Positions 43,666-53,002 of a stretch of DNA of 64,000 bases are shown one piece after another; within the stretch, counting starts at the first letter, position 1; each line of letters begins with the position of its first letter. The notes under the pieces were generated by a model. The model searched no databases, was not told the DNA's origin, and worked only from the letters and a program-made list of their open reading frames with translations. The stretch lies in contig CAWJJU010000002.1 in NCBI GenBank assembly GCA_963843315.1, forward strand, positions 124,001 to 188,000, in the 5' to 3' direction. Both the position numbers and the translations under genes were made by a program. This DNA is from JAWVFM01 sp963843315. GTDB taxonomy: Bacteria; Actinomycetota; Thermoleophilia; Solirubrobacterales; 70-9.

Positions 43666-46304
43666 GAGACGGCGGGGTCGGGGGCTTCGGTGTCCACTTC
43701 GTACTTCGCGATCGCCTCGCTGACGACCTTGGCGTCGACGCCGCCCTCCACCGCGAGCGCTCTCAGCGCCGCGACGGCGACGTGGTGGCGGTCGACCTCG
43801 AAGAAGCGTCGCAAATGCCGGCGGTAGTCGGAGCGCCCGAAGCCATCGGTTCCCAGCACCTCGAAGCGTCCGGGCACCCACGCGCGGATGCCGTCGGGCA
43901 GGGCCTTGACGTAGTCGGTCGCGGCCACCACCGGGGCGTCGCTGCCGCCCAGGCACTGCTCGACCCAGGTCGCCGGCGCCTCCCTGCCCAGGCGCTCCAG
44001 GCGGTCGTGCTCCAGGCCGTCGCGGCGCAGCTCGGTGAAGCTCGTCGCGCTCCACACCTCGGCCTCGACGCCGAAGTCGGAGGCCAGCAGGTCGGCTGCG
44101 GCCAGCACCTCGCGCAGGATGGTGCCGGAGCCCAGCAACCGCACCTTCGCAGTGCCCCCGTCCGCCTCGCGCACGCGGTGCAACCCGCGCAGGATTCCCT
44201 CCTCGGCACCGTCGGGAAGCGCCGGGTGCGAGTAGTTCTCGTTCATCACCGTGAGGTAGTAGAAGACGTCCTCCTGCTCGCCGATCATCCGCCGCAGGCC
44301 GTCGTGGACGATCACCGCGAGCTCGTAGGAGTAGGCGGGGTCGTAGGCGACGCAGTTGGGGATCATCGAGCCGAGCACGTGGCTGTGGCCGTCCTCGTGC
44401 TGAAGGCCCTCACCGTTCAGCGTCGTGCGGCCGGCGGTGCCGCCGATGAGGAAGCCGCGCGCGCGGTTGTCGCCGGCAGCCCAGGCCAGGTCCATCACCC
44501 GCTGGAAGCCGAACATCGAGTAGAAGGCGTAGAAGGGCACCATCTGCACCGCGTGGTTGGAGTAGGCGGTCGCGGCGGCGATCCACGACGAGAAGGCGCC
44601 CGCCTCGGTGATCCCCTCCTGAAGCACCTGGCCCTTGCGGTCCTCGCGGTAGACCATCAGCTGCTCGGAGTCCTCGGGCTCATACAGCTGGCCCACGTGC
44701 GAATAGATGCCGAGCTGGCGGAACATCCCCTCCATCCCGAAGGTCCGCGACTCGTCGGGGACGATCGGCACGACCCGCGGACCCAGCTCCTTGTCGCGGA
44801 TCAGCGCGGCCAGGATCCGCACGAACGCCATCGTGGTGGAGATCTCGCGCTCGCCCGTGCCCTCGAGCTGGGAGGAGAACACCTCCAGGCTCGGCACGGG
44901 CAGCGGCTCGTCGACCTTCCGCCTGCGCGCGGGGAGGGAGCCGCCGAGCGCCTCGCGGCGCTCGCGCAGATAGCGCATCTCGGGCGAGTCCTCGGCGGGC
45001 CGGTGGAACGAGACGTCGGCGATCTCCTCGTCGGAGATGTCCAGCTCGAAGCGGTCGCGGAAGGCGTGCAGCGCCTCCTCGTTCATCTTCTTCTGCTGGT
45101 GGGTGATGTTGCGGCCCTCGCCTGCTTCGCCCATTCCGTAGCCCTTGATCGTCTTGGCGAGGATCACCGTGGGGCGGCGGCTCGCCCCCTGGGCGGCGGC
45201 GTAGGCGGCGTAGACCTTGCGCGCGTCGTGGCCGCCGCGGTTGAGCGCCCAGATGTCGGCGTCGCTCATGCCCTTCACGCGCTCGGCCAGCTCCGGGTAC
45301 TTGCCGAAGAAGTGGTCGCGCACGTACTTGCCGTCGCGGGCCTTGTAGACCTGGTACTCGCCGTCGACCGCCTCCTCCATGCGCCGCACCAGCAGGCCGT
45401 CGTGGTCGGCCTCCAGGAGCGGATCCCAGCGGTCGCCCCAGATCACCTTGATCACGTTCCAGCCGGCGCCGCGGAAGATCGTCTCGAGCTCCTGGATGAT
45501 CTTGCCGTTGCCGTGAACTGGCCCGTCGAGGCGCTGCAGGTTGCAGTTGACGACGAAGACGAGGTTGGAGAGCTTCTCGCGCCCGGCGAGGGCGATCGCG
45601 CCCAGCGACTCGGGCTCGTCGGTCTCGCCGTCGCCCAAAAACGCCCAGACCTTGCGCTTGCTGGTGTCGGTGACACCGCGATCGGTCAGGTAGCGCATGA
45701 ACCGCGCCTGGTAGATGGCCATGATCGGCCCGAGCCCCATCGAGACCGTGGGGAACTGCCAGAAGTCCGGCATCAGCCAGGGGTGCGGGTACGAGCTGAG
45801 GCCGCTGGGCCTCGAGACCTCCTGGCGGTAGCCCTCGAGCTGCTCCTCGGTGATGCGCCCCTCGAGATAGGCGCGGGCGTAGACGCCGGGCGAGGAGTGG
45901 CCCTGGATGTAGACGAGGTCGCCCCCGTGCGAGTCCGACGGCGCGTGCCAGAAGTGGTTGAAGCCGATCTCGTAGAGCAGCGCGGCCGATTGGAAGCTGG
46001 CGATGTGGCCGCCCAGCTCGGACGACTCCTTGTTGGCGCGCAGCACCATCGCGATCGCGTTCCAGCGGATGAGCGAGCGCACGCGCCGCTCCATCGCCGG
46101 GTCGCCCGGCAGCGGCGGCTCGTCGGCGCGCGGGATCGTGTTGACGTACGGGGTCGGGCCGACGTACTCGATCGCGGCGCCGCGATGGCGCGCCCGCTCG
46201 ACGACGCGCTCGACCAGGTCGTGCGCGCGGCGCGGCCCGTCGTTCTCGACTACGGCGTCAAGAGCCTCGAGCCATTCCTCGGTTTCGACTGCGTCGATGT
46301 CCAC
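43662..46304 (-). CDS. aceE: Pyruvate dehydrogenase E1 component (homodimeric AceE type)
   Basis: 880 residues, the length of the gammaproteobacterial/actinobacterial single-chain E1. Thiamine-dependent decarboxylation of pyruvate and reductive acetylation of lipoyl-E2. Motifs: GGHIASFQSAALLYEIGFNH, HAPSDSHGGDLVYIQGHSSP, the TPP motif FLGDGETDEPES...NCNLQRLDGPV, GEGLQHEDGHSHV and the C-terminal LGTDGFGRSDYR. No disruption seen. First gene of the operon aceE-E2-E3-dead E2 with overlaps or 6-bp gaps throughout. The other E1 in the window (36.5-37.6 kb) is the two-subunit type, so the cell has both kinds. Confidence 0.96.
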   Translation of the reverse strand: MDIDAVETEEWLEALDAVVENDGPRRAHDLVERVVERARHRGAAIEYVGPTPYVNTIPRADEPPLPGDPAMERRVRSLIRWNAIAMVLRANKESSELGGHIASFQSAALLYEIGFNHFWHAPSDSHGGDLVYIQGHSSPGVYARAYLEGRITEEQLEGYRQEVSRPSGLSSYPHPWLMPDFWQFPTVSMGLGPIMAIYQARFMRYLTDRGVTDTSKRKVWAFLGDGETDEPESLGAIALAGREKLSNLVFVVNCNLQRLDGPVHGNGKIIQELETIFRGAGWNVIKVIWGDRWDPLLEADHDGLLVRRMEEAVDGEYQVYKARDGKYVRDHFFGKYPELAERVKGMSDADIWALNRGGHDARKVYAAYAAAQGASRRPTVILAKTIKGYGMGEAGEGRNITHQQKKMNEEALHAFRDRFELDISDEEIADVSFHRPAEDSPEMRYLRERREALGGSLPARRRKVDEPLPVPSLEVFSSQLEGTGEREISTTMAFVRILAALIRDKELGPRVVPIVPDESRTFGMEGMFRQLGIYSHVGQLYEPEDSEQLMVYREDRKGQVLQEGITEAGAFSSWIAAATAYSNHAVQMVPFYAFYSMFGFQRVMDLAWAAGDNRARGFLIGGTAGRTTLNGEGLQHEDGHSHVLGSMIPNCVAYDPAYSYELAVIVHDGLRRMIGEQEDVFYYLTVMNENYSHPALPDGAEEGILRGLHRVREADGGTAKVRLLGSGTILREVLAAADLLASDFGVEAEVWSATSFTELRRDGLEHDRLERLGREAPATWVEQCLGGSDAPVVAATDYVKALPDGIRAWVPGRFEVLGTDGFGRSDYRRHLRRFFEVDRHHVAVAALRALAVEGGVDAKVVSEAIAKYEVDTEAPDPAVS

Positions 46305-46364
46305 CCCGAGCGAGCCTATCGAGCCAGGCGCTCCGGCCCCGGCGCTGCGCGGCGAGGGCTTCGC

Positions 46365-46955
46365 CTAGGCCGCGGCGGCCGCCACCGCCTCGTCGAGCAT
46401 GTCGTCTCCCCAGAAGACGCGGCCGTTGACGACGAAGCTGGGCGCGCCGGTGACGCCCAGCTCGGCGACCCGGTCGGTGGCCTCGCGCAGCCGGTCCTTG
46501 ATCGACTGCCGCTCGACCGCCGCGAGGATCGCACGCGGGTGCATCTCGGCCGCGGCGGCGGCGATCAGGACGTTGTCGGGGTCGGCGAGGTCGCGCCCGC
46601 CGACGAAGGCCTGACGGAAGGCCGCCAGCGAGAACGACACTGTCTTGCCCAGCTCCTTCGCGAACGTCGCCACCCGCATGGCGAAGAGGTAGTTGTCCGG
46701 CCAGGGGTCGGGCCAGGCGAGCGGCGGCAGCCCGTAGGCCGAGGCCCGGCGCTCGCACTCGGCCATGCCCTCCTCGCGATCGGGGCCGAGGCCCCATGAT
46801 GAGCGGCCGAAGCGCTGGAAGAGACCGCCGAGCAGGACCGGCTGCCACTCGGGGACCTCGGCGCCGGCGCCGGCGAACGCGGCGTTGATCCTCTCCGCGG
46901 AGAGGTAGGCGTAGGGCGAGCCGAGGTCGTAGACGAATAGGGCGCGATCAGCCAT
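46365..46955 (-). CDS. DsbA-family thioredoxin-fold protein (HCCA-isomerase-like)
   Basis: 196 residues from ATG 46955. Begins ALFVYDLGSPYAYLSAERI: the Ser-Pro-Tyr-Ala-Tyr motif replaces the CxxC of DsbA, as in 2-hydroxychromene-2-carboxylate isomerases and kappa-class GSTs. A helical insertion follows and the fold closes with LGVTGAPSFVVNGRVFWGDD (cis-Pro loop). It lacks cysteines for disulfide exchange, so an isomerase or conjugating role is more likely. Ends 60 bp before aceE; may share its transcript but the functional link is unclear. Confidence 0.83.
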   Translation of the reverse strand: MADRALFVYDLGSPYAYLSAERINAAFAGAGAEVPEWQPVLLGGLFQRFGRSSWGLGPDREEGMAECERRASAYGLPPLAWPDPWPDNYLFAMRVATFAKELGKTVSFSLAAFRQAFVGGRDLADPDNVLIAAAAAEMHPRAILAAVERQSIKDRLREATDRVAELGVTGAPSFVVNGRVFWGDDMLDEAVAAAAA

Positions 46956-47098
46956 GGGCGGTGGGAAGACTATTCGCGGGCCCACCCGCAGCAGGTCACG
47001 CTGCGCGCCTCGCGAGGGTGATGACCGACGGCGACCCGTCGATGGACTACGGCATCGCGACCATCGAGGGCCTGACGGCAAAGCTCGTGCGCTGAGGC

Positions 47099-48598
47099 CT
47101 ACGGATCGAGGCCGCGCCAGGGCGCGGCGTGCACCCTGCGATGCCCGCGCTTCCCGCCCAACCGGATCCGGCGGACGACCGAGTTGTTGGCGCGCGAGGC
47201 CTCGGTGAGCAGGCCCAGCGGGTTCACCTCCACCTTGATCAGGTAGCGGCCGTTCGGGACGTGGGTGATGTCGAAGGCCTGCCCGGCGACGATCTGCGTG
47301 TAGGTGTCGCCCCAGCCCACCGGCAGCAGCTCGCGGATCCACAGCGCGGTCGAGTCGCCGCATGAGCTGCCGAGGAAGGCTGGCTCGGTCATCCAGTCGG
47401 CGCCGGGCAGCCGCAGATCCACCAGGTCGGTCGGCGCGACGCAGAACGACTGCTTGCGGCTGGCGACGACCTTGCTGCCGTTGCGATGGCGAAGCGTGTA
47501 GCGGGCGAACTGCTCGACGTGCCAGTGGTGGTGGCCGTGGCGGCGATCGAACTCGAAGTGCCCGGCCGGGCGCCGGCCGATCACGTGCCCGCGCGAATTG
47601 TGGAAGTACTCGAACGCCCGCATGCGATCGTGGCCCGGCCGGCGAAAGCCCTCGAGGTCGAGGGGCGCCGGCCCTGCGTTCCACTCCGTCGCCGCGAACG
47701 TGAGCAGGTCGTGCCCGCGCTGCCTCTCCGCGTCGACGTTCCAGGCCGGCAGCGCCGCCAGGTCGGGCCGAAAGCGCCGCGGCGGGCGGTCCACCTTCGG
47801 CACGCCGGCCGGCACGGAGGCCGCTGCCGGGGTCGTGGCCTTCCCGCCGCCGCCGATGCCACGGCCGCCTCCCCGGACATACGCGCGCAGGTGGACCGAC
47901 GCCGCAGCGCGGGAGATGCCGAACAGGCGGCGATATGGCTTCTCGATCCGAGCCGTGACGTTGTAGCGGCCCTTGTCGATCTTCACGCGAGGGTCGGGGC
48001 CGCCGAAGTCGAGCACCGGCGCAGCCCAGTCGCGGTCGATCCCCCAGACCAGGCCCTTGACGAACGGCGAGGTCGAGCTGCAGGTGGGCGGAAAGCGGGA
48101 GTTCTCGGGGCCGTGGCCGCCCAGCCGCTGGCGGGCGCCCGACGGGCAGAACGGCATCTCGGCGGCCGCCACGAGCTTGCCGCGCCGGTGGAAGCGGACG
48201 GAGACGAAGTCGCGCAGTCGTGGGAAGGGAGCGAGCATCTGCCGAGGGGGACCCAGGCCGCGGCCCTGGAAGCCGCCGCCCTGGACGGAGCGCGAGGCCA
48301 CCAGCCGCCGGGGGATCGGCCGGATCACCCTTCCGCTCGCGGGCCTCACCTGGGCGGCTCGGAAGCCGTGGGAATAGCGCTGACGCCAGGCGTCGATGCG
48401 AAGCGGGGCGCCCTTGCTGCCCACCTCCAGGCCCAGCTGCGTGAGCGCGACCGAGTGCGAGAACGCGCGCACGCCGATGCGCGCCGTGGGCGCGATCAGG
48501 CTCAGCCGCGGCGAGCGGGCCTGGGCGACGGCCGGAGCGAGCACCGCAACGGCGAGGGCGGCGAGCGCAAAGGCGGTGAGCGTGGGGTTACGGCGCAT
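47099..48598 (-). CDS. Secreted lysyl-oxidase-like copper protein
   Basis: 499 residues from ATG 48598 with a signal peptide (residues 1-28, LAPAVAQA). The N-terminal ~260 residues form a domain with a CPSGARQRLGG and TCSSTSPFVKG cysteine pair and a Gly-rich hinge. The C-terminal ~230 residues match the lysyl oxidase family (PF01186): WHVEQFARY preceded by HGHHH (copper ligands), RKQSFCVAPTD with a candidate quinone-forming lysine, CGDSTALWIREL, GWGDTYTQIVAGQAFDIT with the candidate tyrosine, and VEVNPLGLLTEASRANN. If the Lys and Tyr cross-link to lysine tyrosylquinone, the enzyme would oxidise amines outside the cell. Ends next to the DsbA-like gene on the same strand. Confidence 0.82.
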   Translation of the reverse strand: MRRNPTLTAFALAALAVAVLAPAVAQARSPRLSLIAPTARIGVRAFSHSVALTQLGLEVGSKGAPLRIDAWRQRYSHGFRAAQVRPASGRVIRPIPRRLVASRSVQGGGFQGRGLGPPRQMLAPFPRLRDFVSVRFHRRGKLVAAAEMPFCPSGARQRLGGHGPENSRFPPTCSSTSPFVKGLVWGIDRDWAAPVLDFGGPDPRVKIDKGRYNVTARIEKPYRRLFGISRAAASVHLRAYVRGGGRGIGGGGKATTPAAASVPAGVPKVDRPPRRFRPDLAALPAWNVDAERQRGHDLLTFAATEWNAGPAPLDLEGFRRPGHDRMRAFEYFHNSRGHVIGRRPAGHFEFDRRHGHHHWHVEQFARYTLRHRNGSKVVASRKQSFCVAPTDLVDLRLPGADWMTEPAFLGSSCGDSTALWIRELLPVGWGDTYTQIVAGQAFDITHVPNGRYLIKVEVNPLGLLTEASRANNSVVRRIRLGGKRGHRRVHAAPWRGLDP

Positions 48599-48650
48599 GG
48601 GCAGGCGGACGGTAGAGCTACGGGCGGGCGCCCGCACTGTCACGCCCCGG

Positions 48651-50022
48651 CTACTGGTGGGTGGCCCAGCCGTCGACCGCGCGCGCCGCGTCGAGGATGG
48701 CCTCGGAGATCGTGGGATGCGGGTGGACGATCCGGGCGAGCTCCTGGTAGCCGCCCTCGAGGGCCATGACGTCGACGAGCTCGGAGATCATGTCGCAGGC
48801 CCGGTTGCCGACGATGTGGGCGCCCACGATCTCGCCGTACTTGGAGTCGGCCACGATCTTGACCATGCCGTCGCGGTCGTCGTAGACCGCCGAGGCGCCG
48901 ACGCCGCCGAGCTTGAACTTGCCGACCTTGACGTCGTGCCCGGCCTCCTTGGCCTGCGCCTCGGTGAGGCCGACGCTCGCGACCTGGGGATGGCAGAAGG
49001 TCGCGCCCGGGACGAGGTCGATGTCGATCGCGTGCGTGTCGGCCCCGGCGATGGTCTCGGCCGCGACGACGCCCTCCTCGGAGGCCTTGTGCGCAAGCGC
49101 GGGCCCGCGCACGAGGTCGCCGATCGCGAACACCTTCTGGTTGGTGGTCCGCTGGAAGTCGTCGATCTTGACCTTGCCGTTCTCCTCGACCTCGACCCCC
49201 GCCTCGGCGAGGCCGAGCGGGTCGGTGTCGGGACGGCGGCCGCCGGCGATCACCAGATAGTCGACCTCGGCGGAGCTGCTCGCCGTAGGTGAGCTTCACC
49301 GACTTGCCGGTGTCCTCGACGTTCTCGACCGGGTTGCCGGTGGCGACCTCGATGTTCTGCTTCTTGAAGGCGCGCTCGACCACGCGGGCCATGTCCTTGT
49401 CCTCGAGGGGGAGGATCTGGCCGAGCATCTCGATCAGGTGGACCTGGGTGCCGTAGCGCCCGTAGGCGGAGGCGATCTCCGAGCCCGAGGCGCCCGCGCC
49501 CACGACCGCCAGCGACTTCGGCTGTTCGGGCAGCGACCAGGCGCCCCACGTGTCGACGATGCGCCCGCCGAACTCGACGCCCGGGATCGGCATGGCGACG
49601 GACCCGGTGGCGAGGATCACGGACTTCGCCTCGTACGTCTCGTCGCCGACCTTGACGTTGGCGTCGGCGGTGAGGGTGGCCTCGCCCTCGATCTGCTCGA
49701 CCTTGTTCTTCTGCCAGAGCATCTTCACGCCGTCGGAGAGCCCCTGGCTGACGTTCGCGCGGCGTTCGCCGAGCGCCTTCCAGTCGAGCGAGGGCTTCTG
49801 CACCTTGATCCCCAGCTCGGCGCCGCCGTTGGCGACGTGGTCGTAGATCTCCGCCGTGTAGAGCATCGTCTTCGCCGGGATGCAGGCGTAGTTGAGGCAC
49901 CGCCCGCCCGCCTTGTCCTTCTCCATAACAGCGGTGCGCTGCCCGAGCTGGGCGGCGCGGATCGCCGCGACGTACCCGCCCGGGCCGCCGCCGATGACGA
50001 TGACGTCGAATGGTTCAGCCAT
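48651..50022 (-). pseudogene. Dihydrolipoyl dehydrogenase (second E3, no lipoyl domain), one frameshift
   Basis: Starts ATG 50022 with the FAD motif DVIVIGGGPGGYVAAIRAAQ, the redox disulfide GGRCLNYACIPAK and the NAD motif AVVGAGASGSEIASAYG. Near 49275 the frame breaks after KSVKLTYGEQ and the protein continues in the next frame (SAEVDYLVIAGGRRPD, FAIGDLVRGPALAHKASEEG, the C-terminal HPHPTISEAIL catalytic His-Glu) to the stop at 48651. The two pieces join to ~457 residues, the normal E3 length. A single-base error or recent mutation is enough to explain it. It could serve the branched-chain complex, which has no E3 of its own. Confidence 0.85.
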
Positions 50023-50053
50023 GGCGGCCGACTTTATATGAGGCGCTAGTTGT

Positions 50054-50578
50054 TCAGAGGGGCGGGCGCGAGGGGCGGTCGGGCATCTGGATGCGCGCCA
50101 TCGCCCTGACCATGAACCAGAACAGCGTCCCCGAAACCCCGGCCAGCGCCACGAACACGAGGGCTGCGACGACGCTCTCGGCACCGATCGCCCCGAGCGC
50201 TCCGATGAGGATGAAGAAGGCGAGCACGACGTCGAAGCCGAGCACGGCCCAGTAGCGCACGCGGAACATCCCGTAGGCGGCCATCCCCATCAGGAACGTG
50301 GGCCAGAAGACGTCGATCAGCGGAGGCTTGTCGCCGTTGATCTGTGCCCCCGCCAGCCAGGCGACGGGCGAGGCGAGCGCGATCAGCCCCGCCACCACCG
50401 CACACACCGTCACGACCAGGGGGCGCTCGTTCTCCTCCAGCGGCTCCAGGCGGTCGCGGGCCGCGCGGTTCTTCGCCTCGTAGCCCGACTCCATGCGCGA
50501 GACGAGCTCGGCCTTGCGCTGCGCGCCGCGCTCCTTTCGCTTGCGGCGCTCGACGCGCTTTTGCTCTCGGTTCGGCAT
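50054..50578 (-). CDS. Small membrane protein with basic coiled N-terminus
   Basis: 174 residues from ATG 50578. N-terminal 50 residues are strongly basic and helical (REQKRVERRKRKERGAQRK), then four hydrophobic segments (about residues 55-77, 85-107, 112-134 and 137-158), ending in a short basic tail. Pattern typical of small actinobacterial integral membrane proteins; no family recognised. Lies 5 bp from the ThiE-fusion gene upstream, so possibly co-transcribed with it. Confidence 0.7.
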   Translation of the reverse strand: MPNREQKRVERRKRKERGAQRKAELVSRMESGYEAKNRAARDRLEPLEENERPLVVTVCAVVAGLIALASPVAWLAGAQINGDKPPLIDVFWPTFLMGMAAYGMFRVRYWAVLGFDVVLAFFILIGALGAIGAESVVAALVFVALAGVSGTLFWFMVRAMARIQMPDRPSRPPL

Positions 50579-50583
50579 GAGGT

Positions 50584-51642
50584 CTACGAGCTCCGGGCCG
50601 TCAAGGTAGGCGAGTCGGCGCTCGCCGCCGTCAGCGCAGCCCTCAGGGCACGCGCCACCGCCTCGGGCTCGTCCGCGTCGCGGATGGCTCGCACCACGAC
50701 GGCGCGCTGCGCTCCCGCCGCTGCGACGTCGCCCACGTTCGACTCGTCGATGCCGCCGATCGCGAACCACGGCAGGGTCGCCGTCGCGGCCGCGTTGCGC
50801 ACGTACTCGAGGCCGGCGGCGGGGCGACCGGGCTTGGTGGGCGTCTCCCACACGGGCCCGACGCTGACGTAGTCGGGGCGGGCGAGCCCGCTCGCGCCCT
50901 CGGCGCCGGCGAGCTGGTCGGGCGCGTGGCTGGACAGGCCGACCAGGACGCCCTCCCCCGCCTCGGCGCGGGCCGCGGCGACGGGCGTGTCGTCCTGGCC
51001 CACGTGGACCCCGTCGGCGCCGGTGGCGGCGACCAGGTCGGGGCGGTCGTTCAGCACGAAGAGCGCGCCGTGGCTGTCGGCGAGCCGCCGGAACGGCTCG
51101 GCGAGCGACACCAGCTCCTCCGCGCAGCGAGGAGCCTTCTCGCGCAGTTGGATCACGTCGACTCCTCCGCGCAGCGCCGCGTCGAGGATTCCCTCGACCC
51201 CCGGTACGCCCTCGCAGACGAAGTACAGGCGCGCGTCGCCGAGGCGGCCCAGGCGAACCCATCGCCGAGACTCATCGAGCGTCCGGAACACCTTGAGGAT
51301 GGAGACTCGCCCACCCTCCAGCTCGATGCCCATCCCGGTGCCCGCGCGAACCGCCGCGCCGCTGGCCTGTCCGCGCTGGAGCGTCTCCCCGAAGAGCGCC
51401 ATCCGGGAGCCGATCTCGAAGGGATCCGACCAATGCAGCTCCCGCGAGGTGAACGCCTGAGCCCGGGAGGCAAAGAAGGCGGCGAAGCTGTCCGGGCCCT
51501 CGTAGAAACCGCGGTCGGGGGCGTCCGAGAGCCTCCAATCCAGCACCACGCTCGGCGTCAGCAGCTCGTTGAGAGCCGTGAAGTCGCCCGTCTGGAAGCT
51601 GAGGCGCATGGCGTCGAGCGCGCGGGTCGTGGCGGCGTCCAT
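50584..51642 (-). CDS. thiE: NTF2-like domain fused to thiamine-phosphate synthase (ThiE)
   Basis: 352 residues from ATG 51642 (ATG 51675 is an alternative). Residues ~1-125 are an NTF2/SnoaL-like domain (MRLSFQTGDFTALNELLTPS, YEGPDSFAAFFASRAQAF). From ~135 the protein is ThiE: RLYFVCEGVPG, GVDVIQLREKAP, FVLNDRPDLVAATGADGVHVGQDD, YVSVGPVWETPTKPG and the phosphate loop AIGGIDESNV. ThiE joins the thiazole and HMP halves of thiamine. No start codon or stop separates the domains in this frame, so the fusion is encoded as such. Divergent from the thiO-thiS-thiG operon, which makes the thiazole half. Confidence 0.87.
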   Translation of the reverse strand: MDAATTRALDAMRLSFQTGDFTALNELLTPSVVLDWRLSDAPDRGFYEGPDSFAAFFASRAQAFTSRELHWSDPFEIGSRMALFGETLQRGQASGAAVRAGTGMGIELEGGRVSILKVFRTLDESRRWVRLGRLGDARLYFVCEGVPGVEGILDAALRGGVDVIQLREKAPRCAEELVSLAEPFRRLADSHGALFVLNDRPDLVAATGADGVHVGQDDTPVAAARAEAGEGVLVGLSSHAPDQLAGAEGASGLARPDYVSVGPVWETPTKPGRPAAGLEYVRNAAATATLPWFAIGGIDESNVGDVAAAGAQRAVVVRAIRDADEPEAVARALRAALTAASADSPTLTARSS

Positions 51643-51676
51643 GCCGGAATTATCGCGCCCACTACCATGGATCACG

Positions 51677-51770
51677 CAACGGGAGCCCGCGTACGAGCAT
51701 GGGCTGAGAGGGCGGCAACGCGGCCGCCGACCGTCAGAACCTGATCCGGGTCATGCCGGCGCAGGGATTG
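51677..51770 (+). promoter_or_regulatory. TPP riboswitch (THI element)
   Basis: Contains the conserved pyrimidine-sensing core GGGCTGAGAG (51701-51710), a variable GC-rich arm (GGCGGCAACGCGGCCGCC), and the pyrophosphate-sensing arm AGAACCTGATCCGGGTCATGCC (given as two halves AGAACCTGATC and CGGGTCATGCC) closed by CGCAGGGATTG. It ends about 36 bp before the thiO start, so it probably masks the ribosome site or terminates transcription when thiamine pyrophosphate is high. Confidence 0.93.
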
Positions 51771-51805
51771 GTGGCCAACGCGGCCCTCCCGGTGACAAGG
51801 AGAGC

Positions 51806-53002
51806 ATGGCCAGCAACGACAACACCAGCGGAGGCGACCTCGTCGCCCTGCCCGCCCGCCGGGGCGAGGAGCTGGACCTGGTCGTGGTCGGCGGCGGCAT
51901 CGTCGGACTGGCGATCGCCTGGAGGGCCTCCCTTCGCGGACTGCGCGTGCGGGTGCTGGAGCGCGAGCGCCCCGGCGCGGGCGCGTCCGGTGTGGCCGCC
52001 GGGATGCTCGCCCCCGCCGGCGAGGCGAGCTGGGGCGAGGAGGCGCTGCTGGGGCTGGGGCTGCGCTCCGCCGAGGCCTGGCCGGAGTTCGCCACCGAGC
52101 TCGAGCGCTCGTCGGGCATGGAGGTGGGCTACCGCCGCTGCGGCGCCCTGCACGTGGCCGTCGACCCCGACGAGGCCGCAGAGCTGCGCCGCCGCCACGA
52201 GCTGATGCGCGAGCAGGGCCTCGACGCCGAATGGATGCTGCCCAGCCGGGCGCGCGAGGCCGAGCCGGGGCTCGCGCCGGCCTGCGCCGGCGCGGTGCTC
52301 GCCCCGGGCGACGGAACCGTCGACCCTCAGGCTGCCCTCGACGCCCTGCACGCGGCGGTGATCGCCGAGGGGGGCGAGGTGATGGAGGGCAGTGAGGCCG
52401 TGCAGGCGATCATCGAGGGCCCTGCGCTTCGCGGCGTTCGAACCGCCGACGACACGATCCACCGCGCGCCGGCCACGGTGCTCGCGACCGGCTGCTGGTC
52501 GGGGGCGCTGGGCTGGCTGCCCGCCGAGGCCCGCCCGCCCGTGCGGCCGGTCAAGGGGCAGGTGCTGACCCTGCTCGGCTCGGCCGAGGAGCCCGCGTGC
52601 GAGCGCATCGTCGTCACCGAGCGCGTCTACCTGGTCCCGCGGGCCGACGGGCGCCTGATCGTCGGCGCGACCGTGGAGGAGCGCGGCTTCGACCTGAGGG
52701 TCACCGCGGGCGGAGTGCACGAGCTGCTGCGCGAGGCCTACCGGGTGCTGCCCGACATCTCCGAGCTGGAGCTCACCGAGGCGCAGGCCGGGATGCGCCC
52801 GGGCACGCCCGACAACGCGCCCATCATCGGCGCGGGTGCCCTCGACGGCCTGTACGTGGCGACGGGGCATTTCCGCAACGGCGTCCTCCAGGCCCCGTTG
52901 ACCGCCGAGGCCGGCGCTGCATGGGCGGCGGGAGACCCGCCGCCGCCGGGCCTCGAGGCCTTCGCGCCCAGCCGCTTCGCGCCGTCGGAGGCGACGCTGT
53001 GA
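51806..53002 (+). CDS. thiO: Glycine oxidase ThiO
   Basis: 398 residues from ATG 51806 behind AAGGAG. FAD enzyme oxidising glycine to dehydroglycine for thiazole synthesis. DLVVVGGGIVGLAIAWRAS (FAD motif), GASGVAAGMLAPAGE, VRPVKGQVLTL and a C-terminal GMRPGTPDNAPIIGAG with ATGHFRNGVLQAP are the DAO/ThiO signatures. First gene after the TPP riboswitch; its stop overlaps thiS (GTGA). Confidence 0.92.
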   Translation: MASNDNTSGGDLVALPARRGEELDLVVVGGGIVGLAIAWRASLRGLRVRVLERERPGAGASGVAAGMLAPAGEASWGEEALLGLGLRSAEAWPEFATELERSSGMEVGYRRCGALHVAVDPDEAAELRRRHELMREQGLDAEWMLPSRAREAEPGLAPACAGAVLAPGDGTVDPQAALDALHAAVIAEGGEVMEGSEAVQAIIEGPALRGVRTADDTIHRAPATVLATGCWSGALGWLPAEARPPVRPVKGQVLTLLGSAEEPACERIVVTERVYLVPRADGRLIVGATVEERGFDLRVTAGGVHELLREAYRVLPDISELELTEAQAGMRPGTPDNAPIIGAGALDGLYVATGHFRNGVLQAPLTAEAGAAWAAGDPPPPGLEAFAPSRFAPSEATL

